In this document: positions 23,468-34,901 of the stretch, in pieces | Position numbering within the stretch: the first letter of the stretch is position 1 | Layout: each line of letters starts with the position of its first letter | Assembly: GCA_001662425.1 (NCBI GenBank) | Contig: BDDC01000120.1 | Span: forward strand, 40,965 to 104,964 | Reading direction: 5' to 3' | DNA length: 64,000 nt | Source: Chlamydomonas sphaeroides | Lineage: Eukaryota > Chlorophyta > Chlorophyceae > Chlamydomonadales > Chlamydomonadaceae | Position numbers and translations under genes: made by a program | The notes under the pieces: model-generated | Told to the model about the DNA's origin: nothing | The model's input: only the letters and a program-made list of their open reading frames with translations | Database searches by the model: none

Positions 23468-26400
23468 ATGCTAACATGGCTCGCGTTCCTTGTGGCCGCT
23501 GTGTCCAGTGGCATCGTGTGGCTCAGTAAGCGCAGCATGCTCGCGATTGCACCAGCCCGCGCGCCCTTGCCTTGCCAGTTGGACTGCCATAGTACCCCAT
23601 GGTGCCCGCCTTGCGCGCCTCCCCCACTTTCCCCGCAGACCGAGTTGACACTCCCATGCCCTACCCAGCCCAGTACCACAAGGTGAGCGCAGTACTGTGC
23701 ACTATTGCCAGCCCAGCGACATTCCCCGATAGGCATATTGGCAGCGCCGGGGACGGCGGGCGGCAGCGGCTTGCCCTGCCTTCCCTGCCGGCCCCGCGTC
23801 GCCCGCCTTTTCTCCCTAGCCGCGCCGGCCTTTCCTCCCTAGCCGCGCCGACCTGTCAGCGATGTGGTGCTTATATGCACTGGTTGCTGCGTAAGCCGAT
23901 AGTTTGTGTTGCCCCGTGCAGGTTGTGGACATCCCGAAGGAGATGCTGTACCTGGACCCCTCGCCGCTCGAGGTGGGTTGTGGAGTTTGCGGCGGCCTTG
24001 CCGACCTGCTAGGTCGGATGCGTTGCCCCAGCCCGGAAGTCCCACACAGCGGCCTGCTCGATGCTGCGTGGCGAAGGTAGCGTGCCGCGGCACGGCACGG
24101 CGTGCTGGGTCCCTTGGTGCTAGAGGGTGGCGTACTGGGGCTGCCAACGGCCAACGCGCGCCTGCGCTGCTCCCCAGCCCCTCCTAGCTCCTCCCCACGG
24201 CCCCTCTCTCCCGGCCCTCGGCCTCGTGCGCCCCTGGGCCCCCGTGCAGGGCGTGTACGCACCCAATGAGGTCCTCCGCAAGGCGCACCGCCTCTTCGAC
24301 GGAGTCATTCACGGCTCCGGTGCGCAGAGGGGCTCGGGCTCAACCTCGCGTGCGCACCCCAGTGCGCCGTACACGTGGAGCTGTGATCGCGGCGTAGGAG
24401 GGACAGGGCCCGCGCGCGTGCCGCCGCTCCTCGGCAACAGCACGCCGACGCTACGGGGTCCGCGCTGACACGCGCCAGTGGCAGCGCCGTACATTGTGAC
24501 AGGGCGCTGCCTTGCGCTCACGGCGGGGGGCGCGGACGACGACAATCCTCGCGTCTACTCGCCCGCCGGCGGGTCGCGGGCGCCCCACCCCCTGCCCGAG
24601 AATGCTGCTGCGGCAGCCGCGGCAGGACCCGCCGGGCTGCGGCCGTAATGCCCTAGCCCACCCGCCCGCCGCCCTGCGCCCTCCCCGCGGCCCCTCGCCA
24701 GAGACGGTGGCTGTGTCCCCTGGAGGCAACCTCACCCTGCTGGACAAATACGGCTACATGCATGAGGCTGAGCCCGCGAGCACGGTACGGCATGCCGTAC
24801 TGAACGCCGTACGCTGCCTCGATGATGTGCGGCAAAGCACCGCGCCAGCCAGACTTGACTCCCTTGCAAGCCAAGCCAGGCCGGGCGCCGCGCGCCCGAC
24901 CTCAGGGTACTTGCCGCATAGAAACCCAGCTAGCCCAATGGCAACACGGGCACCGCTGGGTCATGCCGGGCGAAGGTGGGCCTTTGCGGCGCACACACCC
25001 CTCCCTGCCCGCCCCCGCCGCCCGTCCTCAGGCTCCCGGCGCCGTCTTCGCTCGCGAGTGGGTGCTGGACCTGCCCGCAGCCGCCTACCTGGGTCCCGGT
25101 CGGCCGCTGGGCTTCCACTACGATGCGGACGGGAACCTGGTGTGGTGCGACTCGCTGCGGGTGAGGCAAGGTGCCAAGGTTTACGGAAACGCATGGAGGT
25201 TCAGCATGTGGCTTATATAGGTGCATCATATTTTTACTTGCGACTCCCAATTGTTGTGGGAACTTTGTGTGGTGCGACTCGCTGCGGGTGAGGCAGGGCC
25301 GGGGTAGCAGCGGGCTGCGCGGGCGAGTTACAGGGCGGCGTGGCGGGCCGAAACAGGTCGCGGGCGGAGGTGCACAGCGCGGCCCGCAGGGCTTGGTGCC
25401 AGGGGGACGGTCAGGGTTGTGGCGCCAGTCGTGCCGCAGAGCGGCATGAGGCAGTGACATGGGTGCGAAATGGGTGCGACATGGGTGCGACATGGGTGCG
25501 ACATGGGTGCATGAAGGCAGGGTGCGAGGCGCCTCGCCGGGCTGGCCAACCCGACGGCTCACGGCCACGGCATGCCTTCGCAACGGCCATCCTCCGCACC
25601 GCCGCCGCAGGGCCTCATGATGCGCCAGGCGGGCAGCGGGCAGCTGGTGGTGCTGGCCAACAGGGTGGACCCAGACGACCCGGTGGCGCCCGGAAGCCTG
25701 ATCGGATACGCCAACGACCTGGACATCGCCTCTGACGGCACCGTGTACTTCTCCGACTCCCAGGTGCGGCAAAGCAGGGCCACAGCTGCGCCAGGCAGAG
25801 GCCGCTCAGCTGTAGACGCCAAGGCCGGTCCTGCCCAGCCGCCTTGGCGCGTTGGCGGTGGAGCCGCCGCCCAACGACCCGAGCACCTCCCCAGCCCTTC
25901 CCTCGTCGTGGTGCTCGCCGTTTCTTCGGTGGCCGTCCAAGATCTGGGTTCTTCCCAACCCGCAGGCGCTGCCCGTGGGCCTCTCCCCCAGCGAGGGCCC
26001 CTTCTACGACACCTTCCGCTCCTACCTGCTCGGCGCCTTCGCGGTAGGGCTTGTATGTACCGCAACGCAACATTATATAGGTCTGTACGTGTAACTTCAT
26101 AGCTCTGCACGAGTATCAAACCTGGGGGCTGGCCCCATCTACGACATCTTCCGCTCCATCCTGCTCAACGCCTTCGGCGGTAGAGGCGAAGGGCACCGGG
26201 GTGGGGTTCAACATACGTGGGACGTACCGCCATCCAAGACTAGCAGCTGCACTCCAGTGGCGCCCTAGAGCCGCGGCACAGGCTGCAATTCCTAACCCGT
26301 CACGGACAAGCACCGCTCCTTCACCACAACCGCGCTTTTGGTTTGCCCCTTCGTGCGTGGCCCCCGCCTTTCTCGAGTTCCTCCCGCCCGCTCGCTCCTC

Positions 26401-28920
26401 TTATCACGGCGACCACACGGGCCCCCTGCCCGAGCCCCCGCATGCTGACGCAGCTGACCATCGGCTCCGTCCCTCCCTCCCTTTGCCCCCTATGAACGGC
26501 CAGGGCGCCGCCACGGGCCGGCTGCTCCGCTACGACCCGGCTACCCGCAGCACCCGCGTGCTGGTGTCGGGGCTGTGGTTCGCAAACGGCGTCGCGCTAT
26601 CGGCCGATGGGTCGTTTGTGGCGGTCGTCGAGACCAACCGCATGCGCGTCATGAGGTGCGGGCACTGGTCTTGTTTTTGGTGAATGGATTCCACGAGGTC
26701 GGCGGTTTGGCCGCAAGTCTGGCGGTGGCTGCCCAGTGCCTCGCGCGACGCCCTCGGGCTGTCCAGGCTGGCGACCTCGGGTCCGCGGTCCTGCCTTGGT
26801 CCCAACAAGCATCGTGCGCCGCTCCGCCTCGTCCCAGGCACTGGCTGCGCGGGCCCAAGGCCGGCACCACCGACGTGCTGCTAGACCGCGTGCCCGGCTT
26901 CCCTGACGGCATCTCGCTCGCCTCGGACGGCAACCTGTGGCTGGCCGTCGCCGCGCCCATGAACAAGCTGCCCATCGCGCTGCGCTACAAGGCGGCGCGG
27001 GTGAGAGAGCTGCCGCGCCTGCGCTCGGCGAGGCTTGATAGCTCCTTGATAGCTCCGGCTAGGGATAGCGATCATGCATGTTCCCGCGGCGCTACGTGGC
27101 CGCGGAGTTGACGGCACCACTGGCCAACCCAGGCGGGCAAGGGGTTGGCCATGGGNNNNNNNNNNNNNNNNNNNNNNNNNNNNNNNNNNNNNNNNNNNNN
27201 NNNNNNNNNNNNNNNNNNNNNNNNNNNNNNNNNNNNNNNNNNNNNNNNNNNNNNNNNNNNNNNNNNNNNNNNNNNNNNNNNNNNNNNNNNNNNNNNNNNN
27301 NNNNNNNNNNNNNNNNNNNNNNNNNNNNNNNNNNNNNNNNNNNNNNNNNNNNNNNNNNNNNNNNNNNNNNNNNNNNNNNNNNNNNNNNNNNNNNNNNNNN
27401 NNNNNNNNNNNNNNNNNNNNNNNNNNNNNNNNNNNNNNNNNNNNNNNNNNNNNNNNNNNNNNNNNNNNNNNNNNNNNNNNNNNNNNNNNNNNNNNNNNNN
27501 NNNNNNNNNNNNNNNNNNNNNNNNNNNNNNNNNNNNNNNNNNNNNNNNNNNNNNNNNNNNNNNNNNNNNNNNNNNNNNNNNNNNNNNNNNNNNNNNNNNN
27601 NNNNNNNNNNNNNNNNNNNAGTGGTTGCCCATGGGTGGGTGGTGGGTACCTGGGACTGCGCAGCGGCGTGGTCGGCGCAGGCAGCCCCATCCGATGGTTC
27701 CCACTGGGCGTCTCGCTCAGCAAGCGCTACCCGGAGGCCCTTGCCTTCCCTACCCTCATGGGCTCCCTCATCGCTTGAGGAGACCTCGCACCCCTCCCCG
27801 CAGGCCATCCTGGCGTACCTCCCGGCCTGGGCCCGGCCGCCCATCCCCAAGTGAGCGGGGCGGGGCGGTGAACGCAGGCAGCGAGAGCACCGCACGCACG
27901 CCGCACATGCCCCGCGCCGCACACGTCGCGCCGTCCAGTGGCTTCCAGCCAGCACCCCTCTCAGTGCAGCGCCGGCGGAAGCTGCCTTGCCCTTGCGCGC
28001 AGCACACCGAGCAGTCTTCTTGCCTGTCTAGCGCAAACCCACCGCTTGGGCCGACCTGCCGCGATGTGACGCTGCCACGGCCCGTGCCTGCCGCCTGGCT
28101 GCGCGGGGACAGCTCACGCCGGACCCCGGCTGCCGCCCGCCGCCAGCCCCGTGCACAAGCCCAGGCCTCCGGGGCCCCGGGGCCAGCACGCGGCTTGCGC
28201 CCCTGCATCCGCATGGAATGCCCCTCCCTCCCGCCCACTCTGCCCCCAACGTTGCCACGGCCCCGACCCCGGGGGTCCATTTCTCATTACGCGCAAGAAG
28301 GTGCAGCTCCGTGCACGTGTCGTTCATACGAACAACTCCCTGGCTTGAATGCCTCCACGCTTAACCCCGGACACGAGCGGTCAGGCTCCTGACTGCGTGC
28401 GTCTGTCTCCCGTTCCCGCCCCCGCCCCCGCTTCCCCGCCCCCAGGTGGGGTGCCGTGCTCAAGCTCAGCCCCGCGGGCAAGCCGCTGCAGTTGCTCATG
28501 GACCCGGACGGCTCCCACATCTCCTACGTCTCGGCCGTCACTGAGGTAAGGGAGCGTCCGTGGCTGCCTCGTTAGGCCCTCTCCGCACCGCCGGAGGCAA
28601 GGGAAGAAGTTGGCGGGCGCGGGAGGTGGTGCGCCGGGACCGAAGGTATCCCTGTCAAAATTGTGTCCGCGTCCAGGGGTCACGCCTAGCGGCGTCGGCC
28701 CGGGGGGTTGTGCAGGATGCAACGAGATGGCGCGAGGCGTCGCTGTCTGTCAAAGGGAAGGGAGGATGAGACCGCCAGCAGGGCACTTGCAAACACGTCG
28801 GTGCGCTGTCGCCGTTCGATCGTCCCGCCGCAGGCCGACGGCAAGCTGTTCCTGGGCAACGTCAGGATGAGCTACATTTCGTGGCTGGACATGAAGGACG
28901 TCCCTCCCCTGCAGCAGTAG
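23468..28920 (+). CDS. strictosidine-synthase-like / APMAP-like beta-propeller protein
   Basis: Member of the strictosidine synthase-like (SSL/APMAP, SMP-30-type propeller) family. Most members outside alkaloid-making plants are membrane-anchored putative esterases/lactonases, not true strictosidine synthases. Exons: 23468-23525, 23639-23682, 23922-23972, 24250-24319, 24702-24784, 25032-25160, 25611-25763, 25966-26043, 26504-26655, 26838-27000, 27804-27850, 28446-28545, 28834-28920. Product 404 residues. An N-terminal hydrophobic anchor (MLTWLAFLVAAVSSGIVWLS) is followed by family motifs: ETVAVSPGGNLTLLDKYGY, RPLGFHYDADGNLVWCDSL, YANDLDIASDGTVYFSDS, GRLLRYDP, FANGVALSADGSFVAVVE, HWLRGPKAGTTDV, WGAVLKLSPAGKP and MDPDGSHISYVSAVTE. 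Phases are continuous across the N-run, and the protein reads through it as expected for the family. The gap is therefore intronic and the gene appears intact. Confidence 0.88.
25131..25295 (+). repeat. 38-bp direct repeat duplicating an exon end and its splice donor
   Basis: Positions 25131-25168 (end of exon 6 plus donor GTGAGG) recur at 25258-25295 with about two mismatches, 127 bp apart. The spacer is visibly AT-richer than its surroundings and contains TTATATAGGT. Both copies keep an intact donor. Use of the second would add 127 nt and shift the frame, so it is probably silent or minor. Confidence 0.85.
25456..25510. repeat. 11-bp tandem repeat, 5 copies
   Basis: The unit GACATGGGTGC (one copy with GAA in place of GAC) is repeated five times in intron 6 of the propeller gene. 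Confidence 0.9.
25993..26184 (+). repeat. duplicated exon fragment in the propeller gene
   Basis: The 3' half of exon 8 (25993-26043 plus donor GTAGGG) is repeated in diverged form at about 26129-26184. The copies would encode GPFYDTFRSYLLGAFA and GPIYDIFRSILLNAFG. The second copy lacks a convincing acceptor and its donor phase is off by one, so it looks like a non-functional partial exon duplication. The spacer again contains TTATATAGGT. Confidence 0.8.
27156..27619. other. assembly gap (464 N) within an intron
   Basis: A run of N lies between exons 26838-27000 and 27804-27850 of the propeller gene. Flanking sequence on both sides is G-rich and similar (TTGGCCATGGG before, GGTTGCCCATGGGTGGG after), which suggests a repeat that defeated assembly. 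The exons on either side join in phase 0 and give a family-like protein, so no coding exon need be missing. Confidence 0.9.
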
Positions 28921-29983
28921 ACACTGGTGCCGACATCGGCCAGGGCGCTGGTGGTTAGTACTGCGCCCGCCTGTCACGATGGCAGGTTGTGCAAGGAGCT
29001 GGGGGCTTGGGAGGGTGGGGGAGCGGTGTGGGGGTGAAGCATGTGCACAACCGCGCGATACGGCCGGGGGTGGTAGGACAGAGCGCGGCGGCAAATGATG
29101 ATGGATCATGGATGGTGTTGAATAGTTGGCACAGCCACGTCCTGCTCCACAATGCATATCATGGGATGTGATGGCAGTGTTGTGTGAGGAGCTGCGTGTG
29201 AGTGGCGAGCGGGCAGGGAGGCGAAGGCGCGGGTCGGCCGGCTGGCAGGGCACGTGCGGCGTGCGCTGTGGCCGCGCGGCGCGAAGGGACCAAAGCCCGC
29301 CGCTGAAGGCCAAGGCGCATCGCCGAGCTCTGCCATTGGCACTTGTGCTTGGGATTGTCGCGGAGTTGAGGGAGGGGCGTTGCACGGTTGTGAGGGGTTG
29401 GCGGCTGGGTATGCCAAGTTGCCAACCGCTGCCGCGCATGCGCGATGGCGCCCAGTAGCATACTCCGCTGCGGGCTGTCCCGCTGCGCATGCTGCAAACA
29501 CGCATAAAACCTTTCTTTTGGGCGCGATGGTATTGCGCAACTCGAGGCACTCAGCGCGATCGCGGATTCGCTACTGGCATGCCGTATTTGGCGGGCGCAT
29601 AATACTTGATCCCTCACGCAGAAGAACAGACAGTCATTTGCTAGTCGACTAGCCAGCTCCACATAGATAATATCGCGTCTGTGCCCTGCCTCCATTGGGC
29701 ACACTGACCCCGTCCTAGCATCACATAGTACACACGCTGAACACAACTGATCCCTAGTTCAACTCAGCAGCTGTAACCCTTCAGCAGCCTCAAAATTGTG
29801 AGGAGCTTGCTTCTTACAGGTGCGACAGCACGCGGCACTGCGTCGGCGATGCCGACGCGGAGTTCTCTTCTGGCACGGCGGACCCACAACCGCGAAGGCG
29901 TGACGATGACCTTCACGCATGTAAAACGTGCTTAGTGACGCCCTGCTCACCCGTGACGTGCAGATAGCCCAACTTTGCCGCGA
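28921..29983. other. intergenic, propeller gene to pherophorin
   Basis: 1.06 kb with no recognised gene. A TGTAA occurs at 29772-29776, which is far for the propeller gene; the remainder should hold the pherophorin promoter. Confidence 0.4.
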
Positions 29984-32407
29984 ATGGCCATGGCGCGGCG
30001 GAGAGATAATGTGTTGGCACTAGCGGCGCTGCTCGCCCTCGCAGCAACGTGAGTGCCATCGTGACATACACGCAATGCATAAGGGGGCCCAGCTTCCTAT
30101 CGCAACAATAGAGGGCCGAGGATGCGTGCCCCGCCGACCTCCCGCGCCCCGGCCTCTTTACATCGTCCCTGACTCGGCTCGCCTCTGCACCCCCACCTTG
30201 TGCACGGCTTGTGCTTCCACAGGCCCGCCTGCCTGGCGCAGCAGTTTCCCTACTGCCGCTGCGTGGAGAAGGGCCCCTTTGAGCTGTCGCGCTACGTCGA
30301 TCAGCTGGACGGCGCCTACTGCTTCAGGATCACCGACGACAAGCCCTGCTCGGGTGCGTCACATGCAACCAAGCGCACACTGCCTTCCATGCGCCTGCGT
30401 CATGCCACACAGCTGTGGGCGGCGTGGCGTGGCATCTGGGCGTAACGCACGCCCTCGCCCAGCTTAGCCTGCCTGCGCTGCGCTCCCCCGACGAGCCCGC
30501 CCCCGCCGTCTGCATCCTCCCTCCCGCCCCCAGGCAGCAAGCGCTGCTGCAACATGGACCTGCGCAAGATCGAGTGGGACGTGCGGCCCTCGTGCCGGGC
30601 CGGCACCAGCGTGCGGGCCTTTGTCAACGGCTACCCCGCGGCCAACGTGGCCAACGAGGTGGGCAGCGGCCCGCGGCGTCGTCGTGCCGTTGACCCGTTG
30701 TTGATTTGGGACAAGCAGCACCACCCGTGGATACCCGGATGGATACCCGTGACCACCTCTTGCACTTGCCCGGGTTCTGTGTTCAAAGCGGATTAACCAC
30801 CTGCCGTGCCTCCGCCCCGCAGCCGCACTTTTCGGACGTCAGCGACACGCCCAGCGGCCGCATGGTGCTCAAGATGAACGGCCTCAACCTGACGCGCACC
30901 TCTGCCGACGGCACCGTCATCTGCCTGCGCCTGACCGGCACCTGCGACACGCTGGAGAAGCTCTGTGTGGCGCCCGCCGGCCAGGCCGCCGGCATTTGCA
31001 AGATCGCAATGTTCAACACCAAGGACACCTGCTGCCCGCTGTCGCAAACCGGCTGGCCCTACCCTTCGCCGCCGCCTCCCAAGAGCCCGCCGCCCAGCCC
31101 CCCACCGCGCCCGCCACCCAAGAGCCCGCCACCAAGCCCGCCTCCCATGCCCCTGGAGCCCGTGGCTCGGGACTGCCCCGTCTGCATCAGCCTGTCGTCG
31201 CAGAGCGGCGTGGCGCTCAACCAGGCGCTGTGCAACAACCTGGCGGCGCACGTGAACGACAACTGGGCGGCCGTGTCGAATGCCACGCTGTACGAGCCCT
31301 TCACCTGCACCACCGCCTCGGCGGGTAAGCCACAAGCTCAAGCGGTCTCAAGAGGAGTGCTGCTGCAAGCAGGGGCTGCACGCGGCCGGGCTGTGTGCTG
31401 CGCCTGGGCCGGGTTGGAAAGCAGTGAGGCTGGTCACCTCTGACCGCTGCTACCGCCTCCCTCCCGCCCTCTGCCCCACCCTATAACCGCAGTCCGCGTG
31501 ACGGTGTGCGGCAGGGCCTCCAACGACGCCGCGGCCGACGACCTGTCGGTATTCGCCGAGGACCCCTACAGCATCGAGAAGCTGCTCGAGTCCCTGGGTG
31601 TCTCGTGCTCCTTCCCCAACATGGCGGGCAAGACGCTGCTCTTCACGGTCGACTACGGCCCGTGCCGCGCCGAGTTCTCGTTCACGCAGGACTGCACGGA
31701 GCCCGGCCCCGACAACTTCCCCTTTTGCCTCTGCAACCGGCGCCCCGCCGCGACGCCGTTTGCGCTGGAGGACACGATCCGCGTGGCGCCCGGCACGGGC
31801 CCGCGCCGCACGCGCTACTGCTTCACCACCACCACCGTGGAGCCGTACGATCCTCGCTCGCCCTGCGGCCGGTGAGCACGCGCATGCGGCGACATGGGGA
31901 GAGGGCGGGCTGATGGCCGCGGTTGGGGGTGGGTGCGGCGCTCGCCTTGTCGTGGGGGTGCTGAGTTGACACGCTGTGTTTTGCCCAACCTGTGCCCCGC
32001 CGCAGCACGACCGAGCTGTACAAGTTTGAGCTGTTTGTGCGCAACAACACGCGCTACACGGTGCGCTCCGTGACGGCCGGCGACCAGTCCACGTCTGCGG
32101 TGTGGGACAGCAACAACAAGGTCTTCCGCGTCACCAACCTCAACTGGTGCGTGTGGGCCTGAGGGTTGGGTATGCTTTGGCGGCAGGGCGCCTTCAGCCG
32201 TACCTTCATCATTTCCCCTGCTGTCTAACACCTCGCTCGCCTGTGTTGTGTCGTAGGTCCAAGGAGTATGTGGAGGCCGAGCACCCCAGCATCTGCGTGG
32301 AGCTGGAGGGCATCACGATCTCGGACTTCTGCCAGGACTCTGTGTGCCGCTACTCGTTGTTTGACGCGAGCAAGGGCTGCTGCCCGCTGGGCATCGCCAC
32401 GCTGTGA
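29984..32407 (+). CDS. pherophorin (two pherophorin domains and short proline rod)
   Basis: Secreted extracellular-matrix/cell-wall glycoprotein of the pherophorin family (PF12499). Exons: 29984-30048, 30223-30353, 30534-30658, 30823-31324, 31493-31871, 32006-32146, 32257-32407. Product 497 residues. The signal peptide is at residues 1-22 (VLALAALLALAAT core; a second ATG two codons in is equally usable). The N-terminal globular domain starts with the family hallmark FPYCRC and contains paired cysteines (KRCCNMDL, KDTCCPL). Then a (S/K)PPPSPPP rod lies at about residues 186-220, followed by a second domain starting DCPVCISLSS and ending with DFCQDS...CRYSLFD...CCPL. The rod is the expected site of prolyl hydroxylation and O-arabinosylation. 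It is short compared with long-rod pherophorins. A TGTAA lies 353 nt after the stop. Confidence 0.93.
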
Positions 32408-32759
32408 CGAGGACGTACGTACGGAATGATGGATGGTGGTGATAGCTAGACACGATACGGCTTAGCAGCGTAGAGCAGCGCGCGGACTCCATAGCTGTGC
32501 TTGAAGCTTGAAGGGTGATAGAGCCTGCTGGAATAGCGTGGCACGGTTGTGATTGAGCTCAGGGCCACAGGGAGGCGCGGTGGTGTGTTTCTGCGGGATG
32601 CGCGCTCTAGGACCCCCGCTGCGATACTGCGCGGGTGGCTGCGACATGATATGATTGATAGCTGCAGGTAGCCGGCTGGCGCCGAAGGCAGGCCCGTGAA
32701 AGCACAATACGTGCTGCGATGGCTGACGCCGCATGGCACGGTCACTTAGCCATGGGTGG

Positions 32760-32764
32760 TGTAA
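32760..32764 (+). terminator. candidate TGTAA poly(A) signal of the pherophorin gene
   Basis: TGTAA, the usual algal polyadenylation motif, is the first good match downstream of the pherophorin stop. Confidence 0.45.
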
Positions 32765-32949
32765 ACCTCCGATTGAATCACGGCTCCAGCTCATTCGCAT
32801 GTTTGCAGCGTGATCCATGATATACCACGCCAGACTCTGCCCGTGCATGCTGTCCAGCAAACCGCCTACGGCAGCCAGTGTTTGGAGTGGGGAGTGCATC
32901 CCCTGGATTCCGTCTCCTCCCCTGAATGTAGCCTTGGCCTCCGCCGACC

Positions 32950-34083
32950 TTAGCCGCCCCCATGCTCCTCTACCTCCCGCTCGTCCTCCTCATCGCCCGA
33001 CAGGCCCATGGCCGTGCCGCCCCGCAGCGCCCACGCGAGGCCCTCGCCCCAGTCGCCAGACCCCTCCCCGCCTGGCCCCTCGCCGCCCTGCTCTGGCCCC
33101 AGCTGGGGCTGCCCCAAGTCCGACAGGTGGCGCTCCATGTCGTACACGCACGCTGCGATGTCGGGCAGCAGGCTGCCGTACACCCGTAGTGCCGCCAGGC
33201 CGTGCTGGGGGTACGCCAGCCGGGGCAGCGAGCCGAGGTACCTGGACAGCCAGACGTTGGGGCCGGGGCCGGAGCCGTTCAGCAAGGAGGACGGGAGGGT
33301 ATGCGTCGGGTCTGAGCACGGTCCACATGCCGCATCCAAGCTGGGATGGTTTCACCAGTAAAACCAGTAAAGGAAAGTCACACGGCAGCTCGGCCATGCT
33401 CCAGGGCTCCAGCTGCGCAGCCCGACGTACCCGGCCTTGATTTCGGTACCATACCCTGAACATGGTACCGGTACCCTACCCCGACCCAGGTGCCCTACCT
33501 ACAGGTGCCCTGTACGCTACCCTGACTCCCACGCTGGGTCGTCGTTGGGAGCCCGACCCCAAGCAAGGCTCGCGAGGGCCGCACCTGGACGCCAGGTCCA
33601 TGTTCCGAGCCACCGCCGCCGTGCGGCCCTGCGGGTCGGCCTCGGCGGCTGCGCGTCCCTGCGCCAGCGCGGCCACTGCGTCCCACGGGTCGGAGGCGTT
33701 GGCCCAGAACCGCAGATACGAGGCACCCGGCAGTAGCAGCATGTAGTACCACTCCATGTACGGCGAGCTGCAGCGGGCGGGGCCGGGGGATGGGGCACGG
33801 TGGGCTGTGGGCTTCAATTCAAGTCCAGGACACCGACTGGGCGAGCTGCGGGCGGGACGGGCGGGCAAGGCCTGCAGCGCTGGCTGCATCGAGCCGCGAG
33901 CCCGGCGTGTCTCCCCAACTCCCCCTGCCACTCCCCTCGGGCCCCACCCGTCCCGACGCACTCGGACTTGAGCACCACACCGCTGGTGGCCAGCAGCGCC
34001 GCCAGGCGGCACGAGGCGGTGTATCCGTTGGGCGCCAGCAGCCAGCGACGGCGCGCGTGGTCGGGCAGCGGTGTGGGCAGGCG
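32950..34083 (-). CDS. GT90/CAP10-like O-glycosyltransferase, C-terminal part only
   Basis: Minus-strand exons (5' to 3'): 34083-33962, 33767-33585, 33241-32950, in consistent phase with stop TAA at 32950-32952. They encode DHARRRWLLAPNGYTASCRL, then LLATSGVVLKSD, SPYMEWYYMLLLPGASYL, a Trp/Asp-rich segment and RYLGSLPRLAYPQHGLAALR. This is the diagnostic C-terminal half of CAP10/GT90 enzymes: the G-x-x-AS-x-R nucleotide-sugar segment, V-L-K, and the E-x-Y-Y block. Known members transfer glucose or xylose in the ER or Golgi. Only about 199 residues are recovered, whereas family members are usually 350-550. No recognisable N-terminal half is visible between 34083 and the TANGO2 start at 34902. 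The copy is either 5'-truncated or its upstream exons are too diverged to see. It is head to head with TANGO2. Confidence 0.6.
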
Positions 34084-34901
34084 CTGCAGCGGGCGGAGCC
34101 GGGTGGCAGCGCACGCTGGTGCCGGCGCTGAAACCCCTGCATCCTCATCCACAAGAGCGCACTGCCTCCTGAGCCACGCATGCCGCAGCCGGGCTCATGA
34201 CCCGGAGGTCTCGCTCACAATAGAACAGGTCACTTGCAGTAGTGGGGGACATGCCAGCAGGCATAAGGCAGCATGTGCGAGGCCACTGCAGAGGCCGGGC
34301 ATGCAGCGCTGCCGGCTAGGCCTGGGCCTCACATGAGCAGCGGCTGCATGTCGGACACGACATCGCTCCATCGATTGCGTAGGGGCACGCAAGTGGCAAG
34401 TCACGGGTCTCGAGGGCGAGCCACGCGAGGAAAGCCCTCCTGCAAGAGTCGCGCATGGTGCGAAGCTGGGGCTCATCGGTCTTGATGGCTGGAAAAAGAC
34501 GCACGGTCGCGTCACGTAGGGCTACATGTTGCTGGCTGCTATTGAGGTGCACTATCGGCGACGCGTTCGGCGCCAACCCACGACGACAAGTAGCCCAGCG
34601 GTGTGGCGGTGATTCGTGTGTGCTTGACGAGAGACTGCAAGGTAGAATGATGGGAAGGAACGATAGGTCCAGCGAAGGCAGGGTAGGCAGGGCAAGGCAG
34701 GATAAATTGCGGGGAGGGATAGGGAGGGATTGGGTTTCACCGTGTCGGCACCGACAAGCTCCGCCCAACGCTCGCTCGTTATTAAACGCGCTTCCCAGGT
34801 TGTAAACAATCGATATCCGATAGTATTGACACACACTGTATCAAGACCGCTGCCTGTTTGCTCACAGCTTCTGCCCGGGGCCCACGACAGCTCTCTTTTC
34901 C
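34084..34901. other. interval between GT90 fragment and TANGO2
   Basis: No family match on either strand. Should contain the TANGO2 promoter and, if the GT90 gene is complete, its unrecognised 5' exons on the minus strand. Confidence 0.4.

Noticed and set aside
26129..26184. Second copy of exon 8 considered as a mutually exclusive exon
   Set aside because: No acceptor lies upstream at a usable distance and its donor is one base out of phase with exon 9.
33425..33520. GGTACC-rich stretch in the GT90 region considered as an inverted-repeat element
   Set aside because: Only short palindromic GGTACC units are seen with no longer paired arms or flanking duplication.
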